Below, in pieces: positions 1 through 11,160 of a stretch of DNA of 64,000 nt; within the stretch, counting starts at the first letter, position 1; each line of letters begins with the position of its first letter. The stretch lies in the NCBI RefSeq assembly GCF_029784165.1, contig NC_073696.1, forward strand, positions 24,435,530-24,499,529. The letters run 5' to 3'. The stretch is from Wyeomyia smithii (lineage: Eukaryota; Arthropoda; Insecta; Diptera; Culicidae). The position numbers were made by a program, and so were the translations under genes. Under the pieces are notes generated by a model, which saw only the letters and a program-made list of their open reading frames with translations, had not been told where the DNA came from and did not search any database.

Positions 1-747
1 ATTTGAAGGGTTACTATGTCTGAAATTAATAACCAGTCCGTTATTTGTTTGCCAACTGGTTACATTGCATGTTTTTAAAAATATCTCATCAAATACAAAG
101 AAAACTAATTTAAATTTGGTTCAAATCAATAAAGTGATTAAAACTAAAACAAAAGGCCAAAACGGAAAAGACAAAATTTTGCGCAATTGTTGAAAAACGG
201 TTCTGAATAACAGAAAAAGGTAGAGCAGGAAAGTAATTTCAAATTTAACTAAAAGTAATGATGAATCAGACTAAAAACAAAACTGATTTTACTTCTGACT
301 ACAGCTTAGTTGGAAGTGCATCAAAAAGCCTAAACCCTAAAAACTTAATTAGTACTGCCAACAAGAATAAAATGATTATTTCTTATTTTATTCGAAATTT
401 TCGAAAGTATTTCAACATATCTGAAAAACTTTTCAAAAACAAAAAGAGGCCACAAAAAATGATTCCGAATTCATCATCAGCCCGATTCCGGAAATTTCGA
501 CATTGCGTGGTAGTCGGTCATTTGTGGTTGCTTATGCAAACCCGAAGTCGACATCTTGGAATTCAAATTGACGTCAGGAATCGTTTTTCGGTCTCTGGAC
601 GTCATCCCGGCTCCGAAAATACCTGCCCCAGTGGAATCTGTCCTGAAGGAACTATTTCAAGGGCATATCACTAGAACACTCAAAACCATAGAAGTGGCAT
701 GCGGAAGTAATTTAAACAAATTTGAACCCATTATTGTGAGATTCATT
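1..747. other. unassigned AT-rich DNA
   Basis: No gene, repeat end or RNA is recognisable. Short open frames exist (for example 258-674 on the plus strand), but they have low-complexity composition and no domain. Treated as noncoding flank of the element that starts at 748. Confidence 0.5.
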
Positions 748-1500
748 TTAACCGTTATGTACTCGGCAGGGTACCCGGGTACCTTTTAAGACTTTGCTGT
801 TTTAAAAAACGAAGATAACCTCAACTCAGCTAGCTGAAATTTATGGAATGCTCGTAACTAGTGGAAATAAACCATTTCCTATCCTCAGACTATTTATAGC
901 AACAGGGGGGGTCGAAGGGGAAGACTTCGAATGTTTTTTACCCCATGAGTACTCGGCAGGGTTACCGGGTACCCACAAAATGAAATGCTTCTTGCTTTTT
1001 CGTTTCCTGACCGATTTTCGATCTTGGCCTGTCAAAAGATTGGAAAATTTATCTTCTTTTAGAATCCGAGACTGACATGAACCAGTGACCACACCTGGTT
1101 CCTGTAAATCCAGATCTTCGGGAGCATGTTCCGGTGAGACAAATTAGTACAATTTTCGAAAAAAGCGTCCAGCATTGATATCAACATTTATGAAACCACT
1201 CCAAAACTCGATTTTCATTCATTTTGAGTCCATTTGATAAGTTGCCCGAAATGGCCATTTTGGAGCAGATACCCGACCTTGAACATGGTCCCGAAGATCC
1301 GGATTAACGGAAACCATATAAGGACCAACGGCTCTTTCGGCCCCATATACTAAAAATAGACAAATTTTCCAATCTTTTGACGGCTCAAGATCGAAAGTTG
1401 GTCAAAATTGAAGGAATAAGAAGCATTTCATTTTGGTGGGTTCCCGGGTACCCTGCCGAGTACTTACGTGTGAAAAAATTGCCGAGTACATAACGGTTAA
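748..1500. mobile_element. TTAA-flanked nonautonomous DNA element
   Basis: TTAA occurs at 748-751 and 1497-1500. Immediately inside each is the same inverted sequence, CCGTTATGTACTCGGCA. Next to it is the palindromic motif GGTACCCGGGTACC (about 771-784, near-copy about 1443-1456). A second, subterminal inverted pair is visible: 948-1050 is the reverse complement of about 1361-1470. The element is about 745 bp and has no coding capacity. TTAA target sites are typical of the piggyBac superfamily, but the tip is not a standard piggyBac tip, so the superfamily is inferred only. Confidence 0.7.
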
Positions 1501-1766
1501 ATACGCATAAAATTCCTCAGTTTTGGAACATATCCCCGGAAAACCGAATTCCCGGGAGAAAAGAATTCCTCCGAGGCATCGCTAACGCTCATTTGAAAGT
1601 AGATCATTTACTTAATCTTTTGGCGTTGAAACTATTGAAATAGGATGGAAAGTGCAAAAGATGCAAGAATTTTGATTTGTGTGTACCCTGGTACCCCGTA
1701 GAGCACTATGGGTAAAGTGCAAGATTTTGTATCCGAAGAATTATCATGACACGATTCTCATTCTAG

Positions 1767-2052
1767 AATCCTAGTTCCATAGACAGGGCATTCCTGAGGA
1801 TTCTTTTTTCTGGATTCCTTTTCTCGAACGGCCACGATTCCTATGTGAGGAATTCCAGGGAATCTATGCGAAACCTGCGTATTCGTCCGGTTGACGTCCC
1901 GGGTAGAATTAATTCATATACGTTTGGTCGAACACATATAATTCGCATAGATTCCCTGGCATTCTTCGCATTTGAATTGTGAGCGTCCGTGAAAAGAAAT
2001 CCTGAAAAAAGAATGCTCAGGAATACCCTGTATATGGGACTAGGATTTTTGA
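1767..2052. repeat. inverted-repeat (foldback/MITE) element
   Basis: Arms of about 105 bp at 1767-1872 and 1945-2052 are imperfect reverse complements, with a spacer of about 70 bp. The outer tips read CCTAGTTCCATAGACAGGG and, on the other strand, CCTAGTCCCATATACAGGG. The inner ends share GGGAATCTATGCGAA. No coding capacity. Confidence 0.7.
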
Positions 2053-2054
2053 AT

Positions 2055-2122
2055 TCCTGACGCTCACGATTCCAATGCGAGGAATGCTAGGGAATCTATG
2101 CGAATCGTATGTGTTCGTCCGG
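2055..2122 (+). repeat. partial direct copy of the adjacent inverted-repeat arm
   Basis: The segment with GACGCTCACGATTCCAATG followed by GGGAATCTATGCGAAT repeats the inner half of the 1767-1872 arm in the same orientation. It looks like a third, truncated arm next to the foldback unit. Confidence 0.55.
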
Positions 2123-3185
2123 GAAATGTCCAGGTTGGTATTCTGTATGAATGCGTCTCTGCCATGGAATGGTTAGCTGCAGTGCCTGTTTATCTATCAC
2201 GGGACGCGCTGAAGAAACGCTCAAGTGTAGATAAAAATATCTTCGCTTGTGATGTAAAAAGAAAGCTCGTCCCAAAAAGACATCACAACGTAAGAACTTC
2301 TGGGTTGACATCTTTGCTTCGTAAGTGCTTAATCAATCCGATAACAGCAAAAGTCCGAACGTACTGATCACGCCTGCATTCCGCCCAGTGACTTAAGAGC
2401 AGGACCTAGTAGTGTCAAAGTGGTGGCTCCGAGATCAGGTCCAGAACTGCTGGTAAAGGAAAAAGCGAATAGCGGAAAAAACACAGAGACACGAGCAGAA
2501 GATTCCAGCAAACAATGAAACCAATTAGGTTCCCTCAAATGAACCTCCATTACGCTGAAGGTGCTTCCGATGTGTTGTGTAGGAGGTTCACGAAAAAAAG
2601 GGTGGACATGGCTTTCATAGAGGAACCAGGAACATATAGCAATAAAGGCAAAATTAAGTTGTTTTAAAAAGACGAGAAGTAAAGCTTACCCAGAACTGCG
2701 ATTCTCTCCAACAGTTCACTAAAATGTTACCCTATTACAGAGTTCATAAAACGAGACATCGTTGCGGTCATGATTGAATTGATACCACCAGGGTAAAGAC
2801 TGAGACCGTTTTGGCCTCAGACTACTTTCCCGGTAATGCTTTTAAGGTCCCTCCTCCTGAGATCAACGAAACAACCATGCATGAATATTTTGAACAAACC
2901 TAATGTCAACTATGGTTGTTGAGTACCCGTATCCATAAAAGTGAATCGATCAGTCAATATTCTTATTTATTTAGTCGGCTCGATAAATAAGCGAAAAGTA
3001 CAGATCACCAATAGATTATTCGACTATTTGATGCAAAATGTTGGTACAAGGCATCAACCTCATTTCAATCATGTTTTCACAATTTAGGTGTAAAAATTTA
3101 GAATATCGCATATTGGCCACTAGATTTATTACCACCACATTCAAGCGAGGTTCAAACGGTTTTCCAGTTACCAATTTGAAAAGTA
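2123..3185. other. no recognisable feature
   Basis: Unassigned sequence upstream of the LTR element. Open frames here are short and carry no motif. Confidence 0.5.
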
Positions 3186-3190
3186 TTCTC
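3186..3190. repeat. 5-bp target-site duplication, left copy
   Basis: TTCTC lies directly before the 5' LTR and again directly after the 3' LTR (7568-7572). This defines the insertion boundaries. Confidence 0.9.
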
Positions 3191-3406
3191 TGTAGAGTTG
3201 AGCTTTGCTGTTATACAATGGCAGAGACCTTAGAAAGAGAGAGAGGATATGATCAAGACGAGAGAGGGTTTAGTAGAGTCAGGGCAGTAGATTGTAAGCA
3301 CTACGACTGAGCGGTTGAGTTGTCTTCACAATAAATATTACAATTTAACGTGAAGTAGTGTTTTATTTGACGCGGCACAAATAAACCCATTAGGTAAGAT
3401 GTAACA
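3191..3406 (+). repeat. 5' LTR
   Basis: The 216 bp starting TGTAGAG and ending GTAACA are repeated at 7352-7567 with one visible difference (GCGGCACA here, GCGACACA in the 3' copy). AATAAA occurs at 3330 and about 3380 as candidate poly(A) signals. A strong splice-donor match, AG|GTAAGA, sits at 3392-3399 near the 3' end of the LTR. No TATA box is obvious. Confidence 0.95.
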
Positions 3407-3409
3407 TTT

Positions 3410-3427
3410 TGGCGCAGCCGATAGGAT
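3410..3427 (+). promoter_or_regulatory. primer-binding site
   Basis: TGGCGCAGCCGATAGGAT starts 3 nt after the LTR. TGG at its 5' edge complements a tRNA 3' CCA end. The sequence resembles the tRNA-Ser-type sites of insect gypsy-group elements, but the exact primer tRNA is not established here. Confidence 0.7.
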
Positions 3428-3609
3428 CCAAAGCAGACCTAATGTAATAGTTTACTGGAAAAGATATCGAGCATACTAGTGCAATACCTTCAAGATGGCG
3501 GTGGTGTCGGCATCACTGTGTTCCAACTATTTTTTTTTTCTTCATAGGAGGGATTGGTTGCTCCAAGGCCGTCTGCAAAAGAGAGCACCATCATACACAA
3601 AAAAAAAAA

Positions 3610-4400
3610 AAAATCACCAGCCCAATCGTTTGATTAAAGGGCAAGATAGAAATGATTGCTCTGTAGCGCTTTAAGTAAGCGAGTCCGGACGCACACTACA
3701 ACAAACATTCGCCAGTCCAAACGTTTGATTGCAGGGCAACGTAGAGAGAGAAATGTAATGTAGTATTCAAGAAGAACCAGAACAGAATCACACAACTACC
3801 GATACGCCAGTCCAATCGTTCGATTGTAGGGCAGAAGAAAATCACTGCTCTGTAGCGCCTTAAGTAAGCGAGTCCAGATGCACACTACAACAAAGATTCA
3901 CCAGTCCAAGTATGTATTCAAAGGAATCAGAACGGACTCACACAACTACTGACACGCCAATCCAATCGTTCGATTGTAGGGCAAGAGAGAAATCACTGCT
4001 CTGTAGCGCTTCAAGTAAGCGAGGCCAGATGCACACTATCAAACAAAACCAAAAAAAATAAAATATATTCGATTGAAGTGTAAGAAGAGGAATAGCTATT
4101 TCATAACACTTCATGCCAGTGAATTCAGAGAGTTGCCAGAGTTGGCTCAGTCCAAACGTTCGATGGACCCGTGAGAAGGAAAATTGCTCTGCAGTGCCTA
4201 ATACCAGCGAGTCCGCATGCATACTGCTATAGCTGTTCAAGTCCAATCATTCGAATGTATGTTTGCGATAAAACTGTAGTTTGCTTCACTGCACAATAGT
4301 GGTTGCCAAACCCATATTCCAAAGTTTCAAATATGAGAGAATTGCTATGTTATGTTATGGGAGACATTATTAGAACCAATCATTCGATTCGTTTTTTTTT
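3610..4400 (+). repeat. leader tandem repeats with a palindromic core
   Basis: The untranslated leader contains degenerate repeats of about 150-190 bp. Each combines a palindromic core (best form CAATCGTTCGATTG, inside CCAATCGTTCGATTGTAGGGC) with CTCTGTAGCGCTTTAAGTA. Cores are at about 3623, 3717, 3812, 3962, 4152, 4242 and 4377; the second block is at about 3660, 3849, 3998 and 4188. No coding. The arrangement recalls the insulator-bearing leader of Drosophila gypsy, but the motif differs and function is unknown. Confidence 0.8.
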
Positions 4401-4431
4401 TCGACTGGTAGAGATTTTTTTTTATCCATAA

Positions 4432-4470
4432 TTTTTTTTTCTAAATTTTCTGTTATTATTACGTTTCCAG
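4432..4470 (+). promoter_or_regulatory. candidate splice acceptor abutting the gag start
   Basis: A long pyrimidine tract leads into ACGTTTCCAG, directly followed by the gag ATG at 4471. Paired with the donor in the LTR (3394), it would excise about 1,077 nt including the repetitive leader. This is inference from sequence only. Confidence 0.45.
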
Positions 4471-5419
4471 ATGGACGTTACAGCAAAACAGCAATGGGGT
4501 TCGATAGAACCATTCAATGATGCAGTAGATCAACAGGATATACGCCGTGAATGGGAGGAATGGAGAAGATCTTTTGAGTTATTTTTGGAGCTGAAGCATG
4601 TTGAAACCCAGCGTGAAAAACTGGCAAGGAGGCAGGGGCCTGAAGAGGATTTATCACAATGTTGGAAAAGCGTCGGACGAGGTCTATCCCGAACCTGTCA
4701 AGGTACCGCTCATGCCCCCAGAGGTACCGGAGTACGATAATGCCATCAAACGGTTAAATAAATTCTTCATTGGTAAAAGAAACGAACGAGTCGAGCTCGA
4801 AGTATTTCGGTCACTGGAACAACACAGCAATGAACCTTTCAATCATTTTATATTAAGGTTGAGGACGCAAGCAGCACGTTGCAATTTCCTTGATCGAGAA
4901 GAGCGAGAAATACTTCAGCAAATTACGATGGGAGCAAAGGATGAACGTGTAAGGGACAAAGGTTTGGAAAGCACAATGGATCTGGATGACCTAACCAATT
5001 ATGCTATAAATCGTGAAATCTTAAGGAAACAAAAAGAAAAACAGAAAGTATATAGCGAAACAACGGTGGCAACTATACGTCAGTCCTGGAAGACAGAAGA
5101 GAGGGCGAGCTTACCCGGAAACAGATCCAGAACGTTCAGAGGAAGGACACACGAGGGCGAGCGCCGTGGCGATTTTCAATGCGTGCGTTGTGGTTTATCT
5201 GGACACAAAAGTGACTCGCAGTATTGCCGCGCTCGTGCTGCGCGTTGTAATAATTGTGGACGAATTGGACACTTTGCACGGAAATGTCGAGCATCTCGTT
5301 ACATACAGAAACCGTTTTCCAGGGGACGGCAGGTTCACGATAACCAAAGCGGATCGAATGCTATTCAAGATCAAGATGAGGAGCTTCCGAAACGATCAAA
5401 ATACGAAGAAATTGCGAAG
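4471..5419 (+). pseudogene. gag: gag, frameshifted
   Basis: Structural polyprotein of the LTR element. Reading opens with MDVTAKQQWGSIEPF at 4471. Near 4620-4650 it shifts frame; the downstream frame then runs open to 5425. This part carries the capsid-like helical region and, at about 5180-5300, two zinc knuckles: CVRCGLSGHKSDSQYC (CX2CX4HX6C) and CNNCGRIGHFARKC (CX2CX4HX4C). These bind retroelement RNA in the family. A basic R/G-rich stretch precedes them. In the genomic frame Gag would stop just after 5419; if the following 180 nt are spliced out it reads on into protease. The single frameshift disables this copy. Confidence 0.85.
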
Positions 5420-5599
5420 GTATAATGTTTTCCGATGTATTGATTTAGTGTACTATGTTATTTTGTCTTGATTTTTTTTTTTAATTTTATTGGTCAGTTC
5501 ACATAAACAAATTAATAAAAAGTTTCGTAGAGGACATTGAAATGAACACTGTAAAAAAAATGAGAACGTTATTGTTTTTCTCTGCCTTTCCTCCCCCAG
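5420..5599 (+). other. probable intron between gag and pol
   Basis: The 180 nt begin GTATAA after AAG and end in a pyrimidine tract, TTTCCTCCCCCAG, before GTTTTAG. They are T-rich, unlike the flanks, and contain an in-frame TAA at 5423-5425. Removing them leaves the gag frame continuous with the protease frame and no stop. Unspliced RNA would yield Gag only; spliced RNA would yield Gag-Pol. The alternative is a chance AT-rich insertion, but the donor, acceptor and preserved phase all agree. Confidence 0.7.
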
Positions 5600-7343
5600 G
5601 TTTTAGAAAACACTTACGAAAATGGGTCAGTCACGTGCAGGATTGACCAATTCCCTGTGAACTTCCTAATCGATTCTGGTTCGGCAATAAACACGGTGAC
5701 AAAGGATGTTTGGAACACTCTAGTAAATGGAGGTGCAAAAATTTACAAAAAAAAAAGTTTCAATGCGATCGACGATTCACTCCTTATGCGACACAAACAT
5801 ACATTTTTGGTGGTAAACATCAAGAAGGCCGTCGAGCAATCACCAGAGCAGAAGGTTGGGCGCTCCGGCTCCAGCCGTATGATTTTGACGTGAAGCATAT
5901 AGCAGGGGTATCCAATATTTCGGACATATTGTCACGGTTAAACTGCAACGCGGATCCTCCTTTTGACGACAATGCGGAACACTACCTATGTTCCATTCAG
6001 GAGGGGTTGTCTGCCATAACCCTAGATAACATTAGGGCTGAAGTGTCGAAAGATGAGATACTGACCGCTGTAATCAAATCACTGGATTCCGGTGATTGGC
6101 TATCAAACCTAATCCGATATCAGGCCTTTGCTAAAGAGTTAGGTGAGATAAATGGCATTTTGGTACGAGATGAACGGATTGTCTTGCCAACTAAGTTGAG
6201 ACATACGGCGCTAGACATTGCGCATCGAGGCCACCCTGGGGTTGTTACCATGAAAAGAACACTTCGAGATAAAGTTTGGTGGCCCGGCATGGATGATGAT
6301 GTGGTTGAAAGAATTCAAGAATGCGCCGGATGCGTTTCTGTCTCTGGTGTGGGACCATCGGAACCATTGCACAGAAAGGAAATGCCTGATCGTCCATGGC
6401 AGGAGATTGCAATAGATTTTTTCTCGGCAAAAGAATGCGCAACTTTTCTTGTAGTCGTCGATTATTTTAGCAGGTTCCTAAGAGTGATTGAAATGAAATC
6501 TACTACAGCCGCCAAAACAATTGAGGCTTTGGAAAGTATTTTTGCCGAACATACATATCCTGAAACGATTCGCAGTGACATTGTCCCTCCATTCTCTAGT
6601 GAGGAGTTTGCTAGATTGTGTGCTAGTAAGAATGTCCGGTTGTTCAGGACCATTCCGTATTGACCTCAAATGAATGGGCTGGTTGAGCGCCAAAACCAGG
6701 GTATACTGCGAACATTGAGAATAGCAAAAGCAACGAAGTCTGACTGGAGACAGGCGATTAAAGAATATGTGTACATGTATAACACGTCCCCTCGCTCGGT
6801 AACCAGAAAGGCACCCATGGAGTTATTGACGGGACGGCCGGTAAAAGATCTTCTACCGTCATTAAGGACCGATCCTAATTGGTAGAAGGAGTACAAGAAA
6901 GAGATGCCATCGAAAAGCTTAAAGGAAAGAAGTATGCGGATATTCGAAGACACGCCAAGCCGTCAGAAATAAATGAAGGAGATACAGTTATTCTTAAGAA
7001 CAATGAACATGGCAAGCTTGAACCAAAATTTAAGTTGGATACGTTCAAAGTAATAAGTCGAACAGGAAATGACACGATCGTTGAGAACGATGAATGAATA
7101 ACGTTTCGACGATGTGTTACTCATCTAAAGAGGTGGCCGGAACAACAAGCATCAGTAGCACAGCCAGAATCATCGTCATCACCAATGGTAACGGATGGGA
7201 ATAAACCAGATAAATCACAGAGTTATCTGAAAAGAACCAGGCAGGAACAAACGAAGTCATCTGTAAAACGCCCTGTTAGAAATAGGAAGGTCCCTCTTCG
7301 ATATGTACAATCTGTTACTTATTTGGAATCATCCTCGGAGTAG
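5600..7343 (+). pseudogene. pol: pol: protease and integrase; reverse transcriptase deleted
   Basis: An aspartic protease motif, FLIDSGSAINTV, is at about 5660. A 10-A run near 5747-5756 marks a frameshift. Protease residues (RRFTPYATQT) then join abruptly to the last part of RNase H (RRAITRAEGWALRLQPYDF, then IAGVSNISDILSRL) at about 5830, so the whole RT and most of RNase H are gone. Integrase follows: an HHCC zinc region (HRGHPGV ... CAGC, 6200-6340), the catalytic core with IDFF and VVDYFSRF, RSDIVPPF, then a TGA at 6661-6663, then MNGLVERQN. A frameshift at about 6880 and a TGA at 7095 break the C-terminal region. Coding similarity ends at TAG 7341-7343. Confidence 0.88.
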
Positions 7344-7351
7344 AGGAGAGA
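7338..7351 (+). promoter_or_regulatory. polypurine tract
   Basis: Purine-rich GGAGTAGAGGAGAGA runs directly into the 3' LTR, the usual plus-strand priming site of LTR elements. Confidence 0.75.
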
Positions 7352-7567
7352 TGTAGAGTTGAGCTTTGCTGTTATACAATGGCAGAGACCTTAGAAAGAG
7401 AGAGAGGATATGATCAAGACGAGAGAGGGTTTAGTAGAGTCAGGGCAGTAGATTGTAAGCACTACGACTGAGCGGTTGAGTTGTCTTCACAATAAATATT
7501 ACAATTTAACGTGAAGTAGTGTTTTATTTGACGCGACACAAATAAACCCATTAGGTAAGATGTAACA
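7352..7567 (+). repeat. 3' LTR
   Basis: Same 216 bp as 3191-3406 with one base difference. Followed by the right copy of the TTCTC target duplication at 7568-7572. Confidence 0.95.
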
Positions 7568-7572
7568 TTCTC

Positions 7573-10500
7573 CATGATGTTAAGCTTTATTTCTAACATG
7601 GGCTTTACAAAAATAAACGTACATATTACATTTATGGTCACCATTATTCATAATTTTAAATTGAATTCTCACTGATGTCCGAACCATGGATTGCACCGGT
7701 TGGTGCCGATAATTTTCCCGCTAACTATCGCGGTTGGAAGTAAATTATTCATTTTCCACCACGATAATAAATTATTCATCATTTATTTCATTTTCCGTTT
7801 TTTTTGTTTTCCTCTCGCAGCAAGGGCAAACTCCCAAATTAAAATCGGTTCGTTCGTCTGCGGATCATTTTTTTGCTGCTGCTCTTTGGCAGTGTTTATT
7901 TTTTCACTTTTTTCCGTGCTCAAAATCGACACTCCCATAATTATTAGGAAATTACGCAGTCTGATTGGCAGTTTTAGCTGCCATTTTTCTTGCTGCTGCT
8001 TCCCGTGTCTGGCGTTATTATTCAATCATCTGTGATTGCTTCGGTCGGGAAGAGGTGGAGGTTATTAATAGGGGAATATTCGACCGCCTGTGTCGTGGAT
8101 TCGTAGGATGACCTCTACGACGTATTTTTATGTCGCGGAACGATAATATTTTTACTTTCGTCAGTCTGGTTTGTGTGACGAGAGCATAATATTATAGTGA
8201 AACGGCAATAGAGATACCTACATGAAATATGAAGCAAATATTTTTATGAAACAAAGCAGTGTGATGGTAATGATGTCTATCTAATGACTTTTTCTTTCTT
8301 TTTTCGCTTCTTTTTCGATCTTTTTTTTGCTCGAATGAAATGCGTTACTTCAGGTAGAGTAACTAAAATAAAAGAAAGCAAAAGTCGCTCAGCATCGAGA
8401 TTTGAAAGAAACATTTTACATCGCAAAAGGAAAGCAAAAGTCTGCTTTAGTCTTGTGATGTGCTGTTGAAAACATTTTTTCGCAAGTGACGGGAAAAAAG
8501 GTAGCGGACCGAAACAAGTGTCACTGGCCGCAATTAGCTTGATGTGCAACATCTCGGTTCTCGAAGCCTCGTGCTCCGGAGATCTGGAAATGACTTTATA
8601 CTTGGTCGTTACCCACAGCTTAGCAGCGCAAACCATGTCATGTTGTCAAGCTGTGACAAGTGTACACTGTAATGAAGGTCGTAATGCCAGAGCAACAAGA
8701 AAAAAAAGAACAACATCAAACAGATGATACGGTAGGCTGTGGCACGGGGGGAGGGAGCAAAAGCTGCTGTTAGTAAGTGCTTGGATTAAACACCGCAATG
8801 AAAAGTCAAGTAGACCCTGAGCTGCTAACTGGACTGTGTTTGAGCGCGACACATTACTGTTCAAGGCTAAGTGTCACATGCTTTGAACTTTCGCACCTCA
8901 AACCTAAAACGGTTGCTCTAAAATATATTCCGTATTCCATCGACTTCCACTACGAATAGAACTCACACTTATACAGACATACAATAATAAACCAATATCA
9001 AAATTGCATTGCATTGGCCTCCTTGTTTCGGAGTTCATTTATTATTCACTGGCAATCAGCTTTCGACAACAAAAAATAACGATAACAACCAGGCAGAACG
9101 GAGTACATTTTGCTTCCATTCCGAAACGATTCCAATGTTAGGCAGTCTGCTGCAATCCGGAAGCAAATCGGCTTTGCTGCCCGGCAGCCCTCGGACCATT
9201 TTTACGGCCTAGGAAAAATAGTTCGCCATCATCGATGTCGGCGAAGGCACAAGTAGGGGAAACATCTGCTAGGAAATGATTGCATTCTCCGATGCTAAAC
9301 TATAAGTCTCGCTCCTCAGCCAAAGCGGTTAACGGGAAGGCGAAAAACTTTTCGAATTTTACCAAGTCCCAGCCTTCGAGCAGAGCAAGTATCCCGTGTG
9401 TACATACATATATATTTAATTTCCCATTTTGGTTGAGCTAACTTTTACGGTCTGTGCTCTTGCTCCAGCAGTTTTCCGTCTTCGAGCCAAGTTTGTGAGG
9501 CCCAATGAAGGAGAACACGCCTCAAGCCGCCGTCGCCGCCACTTCCTGGGGAGAGTCATATGTGAAATTAAATTAAATTTTGCTTCGCTTATGATTTTCG
9601 AGAAATAAAATTTAATGTAGTTAGGGTGAGCTTTTCGGTCACCCTCTCCCCTGCCCCGATAACCGAATCAGTTTTCCAAGTTTGCTGAAATCTCTGGTTT
9701 AAATTCAATTTGCCGTGCATTAATTCAAGCACTTATTGAGATGACACATCTTGTGTCGGTTTGCTCGGTCTCGACCGGAGGATGCTTTTTTTTCTTATTG
9801 AATACTCAACATCCTCCACTGCACTGCGCTGCTGTTGCTGTTGCTACTGGCGGGGGGGGGGGGAGTCTAATTTTGAGAATTTAATTACTTTACTTGATGT
9901 GTTGCTATGCTGCTTGCGCGTAGTCGAGGGGAACCGGAGCCCGGGCATCTCCATTTAAATTAAGCGGCTTTACCGGGGAAAGCCAAGAAAAGTCTTTTAA
10001 TGAGATCACTTCGTTACTTACCGCAAAAATCTTCACCCCCCTCTCTCATACCGATACACATATTCACAACCATACAGGGAAAAAGTCGTTCGCCTCCGGT
10101 TCCGATGAGTGGCGGAGTTCATCACACACAGTGCGTCATTCCCTTCGTTTTATGATATGGGAATAAAAAAATGGCTATTGTTCCGAAGGATTTATTTTTT
10201 CGAGCAGAAAAAAAAACATCCGATTCCGGTAAAGCAGTGATTATATTACGATACCTTATTTTAAAGAAAAATGCTTGCCTTTATGAAATTGCCCGTTTGC
10301 GGGGTAACATGCTGAATCTGGTTTTATATGCCGTTTATTGTCCAATAAAAAGTTAATTTCAACTGCCCTTGTGAATGAAGAATAAAGAATGCATTTCAAG
10401 CCGTAAAAATAAACTGATTGCTTTTGAAAACTTTATATGAAAAAGCTGCTTATAGAGAATGAAACTTTAAATTCAATTGCAGCTGAAGAGTTGAGAAACA

Positions 10501-11160
10501 AACATTCCTAGCTTAAAAGAGCTTCAGAAGAAATCGAAATGAGAAATTTCGGATTATGCGTAAATTAACACAACACGAACAGTTGCAAGAATCAGTTCAC
10601 AGATTGTAATTAACAATACCAAAAGATAAGAAAAACATATAATAAATTATTCAACGAGGTTAGTGTTTTTTTTTTAATTTTACACATTTTTCGTGTTTGT
10701 GGTTTTTCTGAAATTTTAAATGTTTGCAGTTGCCCTTACGTTGTGAGAAAAAAATGTCTTCGAAGATTTTGACAATTCAGACTTCCTGGCCTTTCAATGT
10801 TTGGACTTTTTGACTTTATAACCTGAAGATCCTTTGACTTCCAAACATTTTTTTTTTATTTATATAGTTTTGGACTTCTTGATCGTTTCACATTTTGGTA
10901 CATTGTTCTATTTCACCGTGTTTGGACCTTTCGGATTTTTTTAACATTCCAAAATTTTCTTAGAATCACTGGAATGTCTTTCTAATAGAACGCATGAACC
11001 AATGTCGTGACACGACTCGTGATACCATAACACCTTGTGAGCTTACCCTCTGAAGATCGCGAACCCAGCAGTTCTGTCACATTTACGTTGAAAATACGCA
11101 TCATACCATGCTCCAACGATCCTGTGAAATTGAAAAGTTTGATGACTGTACGGTGAGAAA
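7573..11160. other. unique noncoding DNA
   Basis: No TE end, gene or RNA recognised. The block contains ordinary-looking single-copy sequence, a CTG/TTG-rich stretch at about 9829-9850 running into a poly-G tract at about 9850-9863, and several T or A homopolymers. Open frames are short and motif-free. It could be intronic or intergenic host DNA. Confidence 0.5.

Larger units (their letters stand above)
3191..7567 (+). mobile_element. Ty3/gypsy-type LTR retrotransposon, defective
   Basis: Complete insertion of 4,377 bp with two 216-bp LTRs (TG...CA), a 5-bp target duplication TTCTC, a primer-binding site, a polypurine tract, and gag and pol on the plus strand. The order protease, RNase H end, integrase is that of Ty3/gypsy; integrase style hints at the mag-like branch (inference). 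Reverse transcriptase and most of RNase H are deleted, gag has a frameshift, and integrase has a stop and a frameshift. There is no envelope gene. The two LTRs differ at a single position, so insertion looks recent although the interior is ruined. That fits a nonautonomous copy mobilised in trans. Confidence 0.93.

Noticed and set aside
3191..7567. Envelope gene (infectious errantivirus)
   Set aside because: No open frame or glycoprotein-like segment remains between integrase and the 3' LTR.
7573..11160. Host exon candidates
   Set aside because: Short open frames without domains, codon bias or convincing splice pairs; called unique noncoding.
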